Assembly: GCA_013397455.1 (NCBI GenBank)
Contig: VYZB01000214.1
Location: 1,456,040 to 1,520,039 of the forward strand
DNA: 64,000 nt
Origin: Crotophaga sulcirostris
Lineage: Eukaryota > Chordata > Aves > Cuculiformes > Crotophagidae
Direction of reading: 5' to 3'
Every line of letters begins with the position of its first letter. Within the stretch, counting starts at the first letter, position 1. The notes beneath the pieces were generated by a model, which saw only the letters and a list, made by a program, of their open reading frames with translations, searched no databases and was not told the DNA's origin. A program made the translations under genes and the position numbers. Of the stretch, positions 1 through 13,800 are shown in pieces.

Positions 1-103
1 TTAAACACTTCTTCCCAGTTATATCTTGCTTTTAGGTGTTTGTTTAAACACTCTCATTTTCCATTTGGAATTTTTTTTTTGAAAAAAGAAGTCAAAAAGT
101 TTT

Positions 104-270
104 CATAGAATCATGCAATGGTTTGGGTTGGAAGGGACATTAAAGCCCATCCAGTTCTCGTTCCCCTGCCATGGGCAGGGACACCTCCCACCGGATCAGG
201 TTGCCCAAAGCCCCATCCAACCTGGTCTTGAACACCTCCAAGGATGAGGTATCTACAACTTCTCCGGGCA
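104..270 (-). repeat. CR1 LINE 3' end fragment
   Basis: Starts with the inverted CR1 3' octamer (catagaatcat) and continues with the common CR1 tail (cccatccag, ccatgggcagggacacctccc, ccaacctgg) in inverted orientation. 5' truncated. Confidence 0.9.
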
Positions 271-3200
271 TTTTAAACCATAAGCTTTCCATTTAGTTGA
301 TAATTAATTTCTTATTTAAAATAATATTACTTTACAGAGAAGTTTCCAACTCCCTTCTACCTGGGATCTTCTCCTCCTTTGGTCTCTGGCGACATTTGCA
401 AGGGAAGGATTCAGTTGGACTATGGAAGAGCACAGCATGGGGTCCATCCGTATCACCGCTGTTGAACAGAGCCACCTGCTTCCCCCATACCCACCATGAG
501 CCTCACCAACCAGCCGAGAATGAGCTCATGGGACAATCATCCCCTTTTGAGTATGACCTCACAGCTTAACAGCTTCTTGGCTCCGGCATGTGGGAAAATG
601 TGAACCTTTTCCTCCGATCCTGATTTTTAAAGTTACAGTTCTTAGTCTTTCCCATGAGCCATGGGACTACCAAGGAAGCACTATGGTCTGCTGAACAGGG
701 AGACAGAAACCTTCATCTGGATTTGCTGTGAGTTATAGCAGGAGCTTCCTAACTGAAGCCCTATTTTTTCCCACCTGGTAGTAATAGAATCTTCTTCACA
801 AAGGCTTTGCAGCCTTTCCCTGTGCAATGCCTTTATATTCTTATTAACAGATACAATCAGTTGGCACTGTGTGTGCAGCGACATGAAGATGTCACCTGAA
901 ACTCATTCTTGAGTTGTACAGTATAAAACCTGGGACCTGCTGCCCCATAAATGCCAGTTTGTAGCCCTGAAGCAGCAGAGGAGTATCAATGAGGGACCTC
1001 AGGGTCATTGCTTGTATTCTTTTAATAAACTCTCTCATACAAGCAGGAGAATCATATTTGAGAAGATCTGATTCAAACCAGAAAAAGGCAAAGAAATAAA
1101 TTTACCTAAGGAGAGAACATGGGAACAACAGACCAGACAATGGCTGAAGAAATTAACATTTACAAATTACTGTGCTCTATGGTATTAGTGCTGCAAACAT
1201 GATTGGACAGTGTTTCTTCTAGATTCTATGACTCCAGGTCTCTTAGAATCTAGTGGTTCTGCGGCTTTGTTTCCCATTCAGGGTTCCTGCCCAGACACAA
1301 TCCAGCGTGGTGAGACTGCAGTGTGCCAGGAGTTTGCCATCTACCCAGCAAAGCCTCTGCAATTCCTCACCCCTCCCCAGCACTGACTAGGGATGCCCTG
1401 TGATTCAGCATCTCTGCTCTCATGCAAAGTTACTTTTGCTCCCATATTTCACCCCACCTCAGGCTGTTTGCATGCAGTAGAAATTGGTCGAGCTTTTCTT
1501 AATTGAAAGGTACCTCCTCTGCAATGTGGAGCAAGTCTGGAGCTGGAGGGAGCTTCCTGACATGGCTCACAAAATGCCTTTTATGGGTTACTGTGGGACA
1601 CATACTACGTGTTGGCTGAGATTTGTTTGCTGTGGCAGATTTGTGGGAAGGGCAGCTGTGATCAAAAGGATTTGGAGGGGGTATCGTGGCAGTCACAGAC
1701 CTTCTCCAGATATAATGGACATGAGGAAGTGCACTGACACTCGGTGGTTTGGTTTTGTTTTGAAGGTATGAGTTACGGATTGTTCCCAAACAAGCAGGGG
1801 CAGATGTAGATGCAGATGATGCCGGAACTCGACCCTAAATAACTCGCTGCTGTTGCTGACTATGCCTTTAGCTGACACGGTGCTGGGAAGAGAAGGGCCA
1901 GCAGACGCTTGCTGTGCACGAGAGACAGGCATGGACTCAGATGACAGATGTCTACCTCATCCTGCAATGCCTTCATTTTTTTCTCTGCTATCAACCCCGC
2001 CAGAAGCTGAGGCCAGCCGTGCTGCTGCTGAGAAGAGAACTCCAGATTTCATTCATTCAAACCAAATCTCAACCTGGCTAAGAAAACACAGAGAAATACA
2101 GACTGGGCCTATCTATCACTTGGTTTAGCTTTCACAGTACTTGCAGGCAGCAAAAGCCTTAATCAATATCAACTGCTGGAGATTTCTGACATTGCTGGAA
2201 AAGGTTTCTCTGTTGCTGGTGGAGCAGAAGTTAACCAGAACCCAATGCACATACTTGGAGCCCCAGGACTGAGGAATGGAGAGGACCGCAGGGAACTAAG
2301 CCTCAGCCAAGCGCGCATAAACCACCCAGATACTCGTGGTGTGCAGGAAGGGAGACGAAAGTGCTGGAAAAAGCTGCCCAGGGAATTGTGTGGTGGCATT
2401 GGAGGATAATAAAACCCAAAATGTGCTGTTCAGATTCAAGTTAACTCTTCCTTGCAAAGGAGATGGAGACAAACTTCTCCTGCCTCCGAGAGGAGTCTGT
2501 CCTTTAACCTTGAGCCTCTGAACAGGGAATTTAAGCCTCTTTGAATAGGAAATTTTAGTCACCCTCAAAGCAGCTCACTGTACCCTAGCACTGACTCAAA
2601 GCACATATCCTGCACCTGGGCAGAACGGATTTTATGCCACGGCAACCCAAGCTGAAGTATATTGGCTAAAAAGCAAGGGAGACCTAAGGTACACCTGGAC
2701 AATTGTCAAAGCTCAAATGCATGTTTAGGCAAGAGCTGTGCATGGGAAACCAAGGTTGGAGGAGCTTCTACTGAAGCAGCCCCTTGCCACTCCTAGCAGC
2801 CCAGTCTCTCTCCTCTTGGTTCACCCAAAGACATTGTAACACGGCTGTGCCCAGATATTTCCTTTAGCATTGCCTAGCAGGAAATCTGCCTGTATTAGTG
2901 GTGCAAGCTCATGTTGCAGACCTTTGCCCTGGCGGTGTGAACATTGCACATTCACTCTTTCCCCGTCGCCAGCTCCACTCCATATGTGGGTCAGTGCAAG
3001 ACGCTTTTTCTTTTCTGTCTTGTTTCAGACCAAGACCCATTTGTGCGAACCCAACTGTCATCACATTTATTTTTCTTCCTCATGCTTTTCTTGGCCTGGT
3101 GTGCTGGGCAGTGGTGGTATGTGGACCCAAGGGACCCCAGATGTGCTATGAAATGACGCAGAAGCATCAATGTTTTCACTTTGAACGGATGGGATTTTCT

Positions 3201-6079
3201 GCCGATCACCAACTCATTGCAGTTAAGGTTGTTTAAGGGCTTGGATGAGAAGAAAAGCATTGACGGAAACAAAGGAGGGAAGAAACACTTGAATGGAATG
3301 GTCTGGGGCTGATGACTTGGTTTTAACAGGGCTGATTACGATGCCAAAACGGAGCTGCTGAAAAATGACTCCCCCAGTTCCACTGCTGATAAATCTCTGT
3401 GCTTCACTATGAATGACTTGTGCAGCAAAGCTGCCAGAGGCATGTTCCTTCTAGCTTTATTTAAGAGGCATCGTTTCTACAAAGTGCACTCTGAAGGCTC
3501 TGAGAAGATGGGGCCAGATCCTGCCAAAACAGATTCCGATGGGGAGCTGTGAGGCCGTGGCTGCTCTCATGGGGGATACAGATGGGTGCTGTCTGGTGCA
3601 GAGCCAGAGGTTATGTATTGAAGCAAAAAGGAGCGAAGGGTGGGAGGCCTGAGGGCAGATCTGGTGCTCAGGTCACCCACTGGTGTGAAGATCGATGGCA
3701 GCAGCTGCCCTAACTCTGTAGCGAAGATAAAATCATTCCCTCTCATAGTACTGATGGATTAACTGGAATAAAAGCAGAGTAAGCAAGTTCTGAAAAACCC
3801 TCAGGGTTACAGACAGGCTCACTGTCTCGTTTATGAGGAGACCAGCTCAGTTCAGCTAAGGGGAGGCACAGCTGTGCTGGGTCCCATCCTGCCCCAGCTA
3901 TTTTGTACCATCCAGACAGACATGAAGTGGGAGAGGAGCACACTTACCCTCCTAGGCAACTCAGAGGCATTCAAAGTCTTTCCCGTGCCTCAGTTTCCCA
4001 TTTAGAAAATAAGGATAGTGATACCCAGCAATTTTTAGCAGAACCCAAACATCACTTTTTCATATTCATGTGGATTTATCGTCAGTGTAATATTGGCACA
4101 AGCTGGTTCAAACTGCAAGAAAACAGCTATGCTATAATTAATTAAAGCAAAATCTTGTGATCAAGTATAGCTTTGATACATCTGTGTAAGACATAGGCAT
4201 TCTTTCTTGAAAGAGGAATTGATGTGCATATAAGGGAGCCTTGCTGATTGTCCAGGAGCTCTCATCTCCGCAGGGGACCTCAAGAGTGAGCCGTACGTTG
4301 CTTTCCATTTCCAGCACTCCCTGGATTTTAAACCAAGCACCCTTGGTGTGACTGCATTTGATTTACTTTTAAAAGAAGTCTTTTTTAAAACCTCTGATCA
4401 TTTAGGCTTCATACATTGTGTGCCACTGGGGAAGAGAAACTGGGGCTGCATAGGCTACTTCTCGTGCAGTTCCAGAATGTGTTAACACCAAAGACGGGAA
4501 AACATTCCTGAGTAGCAATAATCACTAAATAAAAAGGAGAGAAATGCAAGGCAGAAAATGGAGACACAGAAGTCTATCAAAAATATAATTAATAACAGAG
4601 AACAAATACACTGAGCAGACTCTTTCAAATGGAAAATCACTGATACTACGGGGCACATTGCCTGCTTCGCAATGAAGGAAAGGTGTCAGGAACTTCTGTG
4701 TGCAAGGGGAGTCGGGCAGCGTAAAACCACTGGAATATGCTGAAAGGAGCCTTACACCCAGAGCCAGGTGCTTGTGACAAATGTTTATAACTGCTCATTC
4801 ATTGTCAAACTTTGCCATTTCTCCCTGCGGTGGCAGACTTAGACTTGTATGGGAATGGACAAAATCTCACCCACGGATTGAGAAACCATTCTCCACCCTG
4901 CCTCAAAACATGATTTTCTCCTGATATAAGGAGGAATGTTTGTGGGACAGTCTCTGGTCTCACAAGCAAAACTCTGACAGCTGGAAGCATCCCTCCCAGA
5001 GCTGCAGGGGGTGCTCCCTTGGTTCTCAACATCAGCAACATCTTCAAGCTTTGTGGCAATACGCTGTTTATCTGCAAACAGAATTTCCCCAAGCAGAGAC
5101 AGTTTGAAAAGGCCTTAATTTTTCCCACATGCTGAGAATATGGCACATGGGGCAGAAAAGGCACTTCATGCACCCAGGGCCAATCCTGCCCTGTAGGAGG
5201 TATCCAGCAGTGCTGAATACCTACATCTAGGGAAGGATCATTGGAAACAAGGCAAAAAATACAATCTTGCCTCTCCTGGACAGCCCTCAGCTCCCAGTGA
5301 TCACCAGGAAGGGAGTTTGCTGAGCTGGGGATTGTCTCTGAACCTTGGTCCTTGCATAAGGAAGAACCCTAGAAATCAGGTTGCTTCTCTCCCTACAGAA
5401 AGAGGCCAACAACTTTTATTTTCTTCACCAATGTGACCAGCTGAGGGTGGGTATAAGGACACTTTCAAAACCAGATTTGATGTCTGGTTTCAGCAAGCAC
5501 CCAGACAACATTCCCAACCACACAACTCACCCACAGTAACTCACAATATGAGATTTCAAGTGACAACATTGTTTTATCTCTGCCACATAATTTTGCTTAA
5601 ATCTAGCTTAATCCTCTTGACCAAAGAAATGGCAGTGCAAAGCTTCCCCTTTGAACTAGTGGTTTATGTCTGGCTTCCCAAAAATTGTATTGAAATACAG
5701 TAACATTCATCATAGAAATGCAGGGAAGGAAGTGGGAAGGAATTTGAGGACACCATTCCGAAGCATTTTAAACCAAAATTCCACCTCCCTTCCATGAGAA
5801 TAAAAAAAACCTATTGACCATTTGATGGCTTCCCTTTAAAATAAATTCAGAATTAGACTTTGAATATTCATTTGTTATTTCTTTGGCCCACATTTCCTTT
5901 GCTTGAATGGAAATACATAGAGAGCACTTCTGTGTCGATTTGCAGTCTCTTCACAAATCACCTTCTGAAACTCCACAACCAGGAGGCAGCCAGGGACCAC
6001 CAGACTGAACCAGGGGATACCTCATTAGAGTCTACTGCCTCCTTACAAAGGGAGGAGGAGGAGCAGGTGCTGATCTCTT
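271..6079. other. CR1-free intergenic stretch, no gene seen
   Basis: About 5.8 kb without CR1 sequence or a convincing coding exon. Short open frames on both strands have no recognisable domain. This is the longest CR1-free intergenic stretch in the window. Confidence 0.5.
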
Positions 6080-7158
6080 CTCTCTGATGACCAGTGAAAG
6101 GATGGCCCTACAGAGGGACCTTGGCAGACTGGAGAGGATGATGTTTAATAAGTCCAAATGCCGGGTGCTACACTTTGGACACAATAACCCCATGCAAAGC
6201 TATAGACTGNNNNNNNNNNNNNNNNNNNNNNNNNNNNNNNNNNNNNNNNNNNNNNNNNNNNNNNNNNNNNNNNNNNNNNNNNNNNNNNNNNNNNNNNNNN
6301 NNNNNNNNNNNNNNNNNNNNNNNNNNNNNNNNNNNNNNNNNNNNNNNNNNNNNNNNNNNNNNNNNNNNNNNNNNNNNNNNNNNNNNNNNNNNNNNNNNNN
6401 NNNNNNNNNNNNNNNNNNNNNNNNNNNNNNNNNNNNNNNNNNNNNNNNNNNNNNNNNNNNNNNNNNNNNNNNNNNNNNNNNNNNNNNNNNNNNNNNNNNN
6501 NNNNNNNNNNNNNNNNNNNNNNNNNNNNNNNNNNNNNNNNNNNNNNNNNNNNNNNNNNNNNNNNNNNNNNNNNNNNNNNNNNNNNNNNNNNNNNNNNNNN
6601 NNNNNNNNNNNNNNNNNNNNNNNNNNNNNNNNNNNNNNNNNNNNNNNNNNNNNNNNNNNNNNNNNNNNNNNNNNNNNNNNNNNNNNNNNNNNNNNNNNNN
6701 NNNNNNNNNNNNNNNNNNNNNNNNNNNNNNNNNNNNNNNNNNNNNNNNNNNNNNNNNNNNNNNNNNNNNNNNNNNNNNNNNNNNNNNNNNNNNNNNNNNN
6801 NNNNNNNNNNNNNNNNNNNNNNNNNNNNNNNNNNNNNNNNNNNNNNNNNNNNNNNNNNNNNNNNNNNNNNNNNNNNNNNNNNNNNNNNNNNNNNNNNNNN
6901 NNNNNNNNNNNNNNNNNNNNNNNNNNNNNNNNNNNNNNNNNNNNNNNNNNNNNNNNNNNNNNNNNNNNNNNNNNGAAAAGGTTCTTCCCCCAGAGGGTGG
7001 TGGAGCACTGGAACAGCTCCTCAGGGAAGCAGTCACAGCCTGACAATATTCCAGAAGCGTTTGGCCAAAGGCCTCAGACACACAGTGTGAATGTTGGGAT
7101 TGTCCTGTGCAGGATATGATCCTTGTGGATCTCTTCCCATTCAGGACATTCTATGATT
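6080..7158 (+). repeat. CR1 LINE, interrupted by an assembly gap
   Basis: The left part encodes the C-terminal ORF2 segment ([17 protein letters not shown]), and after the gap the right part is a CR1 3' tail (ccagagggtggtggagcac) ending attctatgattc. The 3' sequence (cctgacaatattccagaag) belongs to a different subfamily from most copies here and matches the copy at 62657-62851. Confidence 0.85.
6210..6974. other. Assembly gap (765 N) inside a CR1 copy
   Basis: A run of N with CR1 sequence on both sides. Open frames drawn across it have no meaning. Confidence 0.99.
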
Positions 7159-8240
7159 CAGTTACTCAGTATCGCCTATTCCTGTTAAAAAAATGCCAGT
7201 AGTTGATGGGTGTGTGCAACTTTTTGTCTCCCAGTTCTTCATCCAAACAGCCCTTTCCACAGTCTCAGGCTGGAACATGTCCTGAATAGCCAGTTTCTTT
7301 TTTATGTGGCAAGAAGAAAGATCATTTTTTAAATCTTGCAAATGAGGAACAAGATACATATATAAAATAAACGGACAACCCTTTTTGCACCTATAATTGT
7401 TTCTTTGTCACGTTAATAAAAATATGATGTGTATTATGGTTAATGAATATGTAAATGAGATGTGATTAATAACTTATTTTGAGAGAAATGGGAAGATTCA
7501 TTTACCTTCTGTAATTCCTCTGTGCTTCCCATCCTCTGCTCAATGACCTTCCAGCTCCCTGCTCTTAATGCCTGAACCAGGTCCCTTCAGAGTAACAAAA
7601 CAGTAGAACTGGTGTTGCTCAAATTAAACTGGAGACCATGCCCAAAGCATTTGCTTTGGGCATCTGTACCCTGCAAAGGATAAATCTGCAATCACCCCAA
7701 AACATACGGAGGTTTAGGATCTGTGTTCCAGCTGGATAAACAAACCCGCTTGCCAAGGTGTGTCCCTGCGGGGAAACCGCAGGGTGTGAGCATGGCTGGG
7801 TGAAGGCTTTTCACTGAAAAGCTCCTTTGAAAGGTACCTTTTTCCATCCTTTATGAGATCTGTGTCTGTGAGCAATACCTCTTCTTTTGACAATATTACA
7901 GGATTTTGGGTTGAATCTGGAAGTTTTCTTTAGAAAATGTCTGATAGTGAAACACTTCCCTCTCTTCCTTCCTGTACAAAATACCTCCTGCCTATGTTGC
8001 CTGTCCTGCACAGACCCTTTCCAGGCTTGTTCCATACTCTCTGCAACTGCAACGACAATATGGACCCTATCAGACCCCTTAGCCTTTGCCCTGAAATCAC
8101 CCATGTTCTGAAAGCTGGGAGTGGGATCTGAGCCCCTGCCGTGCTGATTGCCTCCCTGGCACACCAGGTTGCCTTTATTGGGCAGCTGAAAGCGCAAAGG
8201 GATGTCTGGCTTGGAGGATCTCCCTTCTGTTCATTACCAT
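7159..8240. other. Intergenic, no gene seen
   Basis: Unique-looking, AT-rich in 7330-7480. No coding exon or repeat family recognised. Confidence 0.4.
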
Positions 8241-8558
8241 AAAAGCTTTGGAATGCATTGGATTGGAAGGGATCTCAAAGCCCATCCTGATCCAACACCC
8301 TGCCATGGGCAGGGACACCTCCCACTGGATCAGGGGGCTCCAAGCCCCATCCAACCTGGCCTTGAACACCTCCAGGGATGGGGCAGCCACCACTGCTCTG
8401 GGCAACCTGGGCCAGGGCCTCCCCACCCTCACAGGAAAACATTTCTTCCTAAGATCTTGACTTAATCTCCCCTCTTCCAGTTTAAAACTTTTCCCCTTTG
8501 TCCTATCCCTGCACTCCCTGATCAAGAGCCCCTCCCCAGCTTTCCTGTAAGTCCCTCT
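8241..8558 (-). repeat. CR1 LINE 3' fragment
   Basis: Inverted CR1 tail with the blocks ccatgggcagggacacctcc, gaacacctccagggatgggg and gatcaagagcccctccccagc in order. The octamer end is eroded. Confidence 0.9.
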
Positions 8559-10679
8559 TATGTGTGAGAATCCTTGGGCTGGAGTACCTCCACAGACCCT
8601 CTCCCACATCCTCCCAGTAACACTTCTTTACCTTTCCCTCTCTAGAGGAGTGAGATTCTACCTGCTACCACAAGAACGAACAAAGCCACTTGGCATGGTA
8701 ATCAGGCTACTGAGTCTGCAGGAGATATCTCTCATCAGCTCGTGATCAGGAACATGTTGTGTCCACATCTACTTCCAGACACCTTCAGGCTCTGCAGGAG
8801 GAGGCCCTCTTGGTCTGTGTAGTGGAAAAAAATGCACATTGCCTTTCAGGAGAAACACTGTGGGATTTTTAGAAGCCAAATGCTTTTTTTTCTCTCTTCT
8901 TCCTAGATTTCCCTTGCTCCTCGGCTGCATCTTAAGGGAAGAGCTGAATGATCAGGAAGAGCACTTGCAGCTTGTGGCTGTGCATATCTGCATGCAGGGC
9001 ATCTTCCAGGACTGCAGCAGCCTGCCTATTGCAGAAAAGGTCCCTTCTCTTTACATTAATACAGAATGGTTATGAAAAGCCAGTTAGTCTTCCTTGTCCC
9101 CTGGATTACTGAGATTACACGTGAACTGTATACCAGCCCCCAGCCTACAAAATGCAGGGTCTGCATATGCTGGGACCATTGCCCTGCACCCAGAGGTTGG
9201 CTCTGGAGTCATCAGACTGAGCAGGAATGTCACAAACTGGTGCCTTCTCTGCAGCCTGGGGCTGCTAGAACCGGAAAGGCTATTTTTTTGAGCTGAATTG
9301 TAGCAGAATTTGACACAGGACTCTGCAAAGTCCTTCAGCGATGGCAGAGAAGCCGAATCCCACCGAGCACAATCACACACTGCGAGCTCACCGTGCTCAG
9401 GCAGTCAGAGCATCGAGCACAGAGCTCTGTGAGAAAAAAGCCCCTCCAGGGTGTGGCAGGACTTTCTGCTCCAGCACTCCTCTTTCTTCAGTGTTTGCAT
9501 CCTTTAGTAGTGGGCACGAGTCACCCTGTTAACACACATTTTTTTTCTGCAATGTAATATCCACACTAAGACCCTACCTGAATGGCTCAGCACAAACTGC
9601 TCAAGTGCAGGCACTGGAGTCAAAAGAGTTTTCCTTCAGTTTCACTGCAGTTTGGTGGGTTAAACTGGACTGAAACCAGTACACTGATTCCCCCCATGCG
9701 CGTTAACTGGCTGACTGCAGAGTACCAAGAGGCAACTGAGCTGGTGGGGGTCTTTACTTTCCTCCCAGTTCCTCAGGACACACAGCACAGGCTTTCTGAG
9801 GACTTTGCACTGATTCTTTTGAACAGTCCTTATGTGCTCCGGGAGCACAACTGTGCGGACACACGCACCCTCTCGTGGCAGCAGTTCAGCCTTCCAGGAG
9901 TCCAGGCTCTGCTTCGGAGTTTCTGAGCTGGATGTACATTATCTGAAGGACTGGGTTTCGTTCATTTCTGTACAATTCATATTTGATCCTGGATCACTCT
10001 GTGGAGTCACTTTGGAAATAAACCTTACAGTAGGTATTTGAGTTTACCTTTTTCCTCCTAATCCCAGGGCATTTGCTCCTCCCTACAGAGCCTTCAGCCC
10101 TTTTCCAGTCTTCTCCAACTCCTCCTGTATCCAATACTGGGTTTATCAGCTTCTAGAAACAGGCAATTCCAAGAACTTCAGCTTTCCAGAAACACACAAA
10201 ACTCATTTTTAGCCTTCCTGGTTATTAGAAAACACAATCCAAAAGGCAGGTCCGAAACATCACTTGGATAACTGCCATTTACCTGCACAGAGGTAACGCA
10301 GGAGCCCTACCTGGGCTTCCTGCAGCGTTCCCAGCTCAGGGACAACAGGACAAGTCCAAGGACACAGGGGAGAGCAGAGGGAAAACTCCAAATATCAGCG
10401 CTCCCCAAGTCCCCACAGGACACTTTTTTCTCTGTCCCCTCAATCTTCCTCACTAATATATCCCCCTCTTGTACCTGTGAGGGCAGAAGGGAGCCACCCC
10501 ATTATTTCAAGATGGTTCCTGCCCAACAGCAATCAAAAGGTCCCAAATAATCACAGGAGATAAAAAGCACAAAGAGATGCGATAGATGGGAAAGTTTCTC
10601 CTGAAACTTGATTTAAAGTGCTGAGAGATACACCCAGATACAGGCCCTCACCAGAGTTTATTTACAGCCTGTGGAGGGA
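8559..10679. other. Intergenic, no confirmed gene
   Basis: Unique-looking sequence. Apart from the doubtful exon at 8907-9039, nothing is recognisable. The 114-codon open frame at 9582-9926 has no known domain. Confidence 0.4.
8907..9039 (+). other. Possible orphan exon of unknown gene or lncRNA
   Basis: A strong pyrimidine tract and AG (tctctcttcttcctag|) precede a 133-base segment open in one frame (FPLLLGCILREELNDQEEHL and on), ending AAAAG|gtccct. The predicted peptide is rich in helix-forming residues. I do not recognise the protein, and the donor is weak. No partner exon was found, so it may be chance. Confidence 0.2.
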
Positions 10680-10877
10680 CAGTGAGGTGAGGCCTTGGCC
10701 CAGGTTGCCCAGAGCAGTGGTGGCTGCCCCATCCCTGGAGGTGTTCAAGGCCAGGTTGGATGTGGCTTTGAGCCCCCTGATCCAGTGGGAGGTGTCCCTG
10801 CCCATGGCAGGGGGCGGAATTGGATGGATTTCAATGTCCCTTCCAACCCAACCATTCTGTGTTCTATGATTCTGTGA
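10680..10877 (+). repeat. CR1 LINE 3' end fragment
   Basis: CR1 tail in sense orientation from gaggccttggcccaggttg to the octamer-like end ttctatgattctgtga. Confidence 0.9.
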
Positions 10878-13800
10878 CAGCTCTTCCATGCAGCTCCATC
10901 CATATTACATCAGGTTTCAAATACCCACAAGGAGCCCAGGAGAAGTCAGTTCCTGCATACCTCTGCTCCTGTGTGCCCTTGGCAAAGGAAGCAAGCAATC
11001 CAAGAAGGGGAAGGAAACAGATTTTTTGTCTATCCCCTTCCAAGGGGAATTCCCTTTGTGGANGGGGGGGGGTGGGGAATAAAAAAATAAATAAGTTTCT
11101 GCACTGTAGCCTGGTTCAGCACTGAGCTGCTCTTCCCCATCCACGTGTGCTCCCCCCGCTGTGCTCCCGTGCACTCAGCCTGAGCACAAGGTGCTGTACG
11201 TGCAGATGTTTAATTAGGGTAAGCAGGCGCAGGTTCTCCCCTGTGTAATTCCTTGTTCCCTACTGAGCTGAGCAACCTGCAGTGTCTGGATTGAACTCAG
11301 GCAATGCCTGATCTCCTGGGTGAGACTAGGCAGGGAGAAACTGGCTGTGCACTCACCATCAAAATGGAAATTTGGCTGGGGACACATCACTGGAAATTAA
11401 AGCTTTTTCAAGGAAAAAAAAAAAAGAAGAAGAGAGAAAAAACATGATTAATCATTTGTTCAAATTTTTCATTAAAAGCAAGAATTTTCCTTAAAGTAAA
11501 TATTGGTTACAGAAAAGCAGCTGTTTGTTTTGTTTTCTGTAACCAAAACCAGAAGACTGGTCCTGAAAAAGTTTTTGAAAACCAGCTGCTTTGGTCAAAA
11601 AAGCACAAAAAAAAGAAACTGTTACAATGACTAAAATAAATGTTGTTCTCAGAACTTCCAAGAACATAGAGAAGTGGTAGGATTCAATGGATTTCAGTTA
11701 ATATTTGAGCTGCTTGATGCTGCCGCAGACGATGAGCATCTGTCGCCTGCAGCATCCCAGACCTCTGCAGCCCCTTCCTGCCCGGGGTGTGCCTCAGTAT
11801 CCATGGGACAGAGTAACGGTTCCCTGCTAGCAAAAACAATTCCTGCACCCAGGATCTCGAAGACTATTGGGATTAGAATTGCCTTGTGCAGGTATTAGAT
11901 CTGAAAATCTTCCAGGCAGCCACTCAGCACCACATGCATGGGGAGCATTGGTGTGGCTGCTGGGTGCAGAGGAGACTCTTGGAACCCCAAGTCCACTCGT
12001 GAGTGGGCATAGGTGGTGGAGACACAGGGGAAGGAGCTGTACAGGAGTTGTTTGCAATCACTTTGCATTGTCTGATCTACTTGGATCCCCGTTTCCATCT
12101 CTCTCACTTAGAACGTGGCTCTGTCTTTCAAAGGCTGATGGACTTAATCCAATCACTCCGATAGACTTGTCTCTGGCTTACTCAGAGCATTTCCGCTGTG
12201 AGGAAAAGATGACAGGGAGAAAGTCAAGAAAATAATCAAGATGTCTCTCTGGATCTTAGGTTATTCATTGATTTTTGAATTTGGACAAAATGTAATTCAA
12301 AACCCAGACTCTTCCTCATTAATGCACCTTTGTTTAACCCAGTTCTACTGTAATCAATTAGCACATAAATAATTAAAACAACATTTTAAAATAAAATGTT
12401 CTGTCCTTAAGAAAGCCTACAATGTATGAATTACAGAGCATTAATTCATACCTAGTTTTCTTAATGGACTTGAACCTTCAGCCTCGTCTCTAGTGACAAT
12501 GAAGTGTGAATTAATCCACTGTATTTCACGCGCTGCCAACTCACCCCGTTGAACTGGAGCACAACCCCCCAGAAGGTCACCCAGATCTGTGGGGACCACA
12601 GATGTGGATGGTGTTGGCTTTAGTGCAGCCCTTGGAAGGGTTCAGGTTCCATAGCAAGGGGCACCCCGAGGCTCCAGTGACACCAGGCAAAGCCTAGGAT
12701 CATCTCCATGCACAGCTCCAGGTTTTATTTAACCCAATACCAGGGCATACAGGCTTGGGCTCACCTTGACATTGAAAATGCCATCAGCCCCTATTGCTTA
12801 GGCAGGAGCTTGTCTGATGCCTTAGCCTGAAGTCCTGCAGGTTTCAGGCATCAGGTTTCTCCTCAGAAGTCTCCCAGACCATGCAAGCCCCACCACCAGG
12901 GCTTCATAGCCCTTGAGGAACAGGTGAGCAGCAGTGAAGCCTTTGCTCTGTGCCCCATGGGCTGGGTCCATGACCATCATGGGAAGAAGCAGATGTCCAG
13001 AGCTCACACCTCCAGTTCCTAGAAAGTGCAGTCTTGGAAGACGCTGGTCCTCTGCAGGCAGCAGGTTCACTCAGTCTCGTTGGAGAGATGCTACAAAGGA
13101 AAGGATGCAAATTCTATTACCTACCCCTCAAGGCTTCATCCATTAAAATCAGATCAGGGCTGGGAACATGTCTGTGCTCCTGCACTATAAGATGAGCTTT
13201 AATTAAGAAGTAAAATTATAAAAACTGCAAGTTATTATAGCCTCAGGACCCCAGCCCGGTGAAATGAAGCAGATGGTCCAGGGGCAAGCAAAAGCCCTTT
13301 AATAAAGAAGTGTTTGCAATTCATGAGCATTAACTATGTCCACTTCTCTCATTTTAAAATGTTATGCTTGTCAGCACTGGTATTGTGGGGAAAGCAAGCA
13401 TGATGAATTAGGCAAACCCCTTCTGATTCAGGACATATTCTTTGTGTGATGAAAATTATCTCCCAGCAGATAGAGTGATTAGAATATTTAAGTACTCAGG
13501 GTTCCCCACCCTTCCTTCCCACCATCTCAGCATCCCTTCTCAGGTTGTGCAGGGTGCTGCTGGCACCCGGTCGTCCCCAGGAAGGTAGCGGGGGCTGCAC
13601 TGCCCTGATCCCCAAGATGTTGACTGAGGCCACTGGGATGCCCCAAACAGCTGTTTAATAGGGAACAAGTCATTTATCATCCTGATTGACCCCCTACCTG
13701 CTCCATCTATTATTTAAAAGTATGTAGCCAATAAAACAAAGGATAAAGGACAAGGTCCATTCTGCTGAACTCTGCTCTGCTGCAGCTTGCTGTCATCACC

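Noticed and set aside
6087..7119. Open frames of about 300 codons through the first gap
   Set aside because: They consist mostly of N and flanking CR1 tail.
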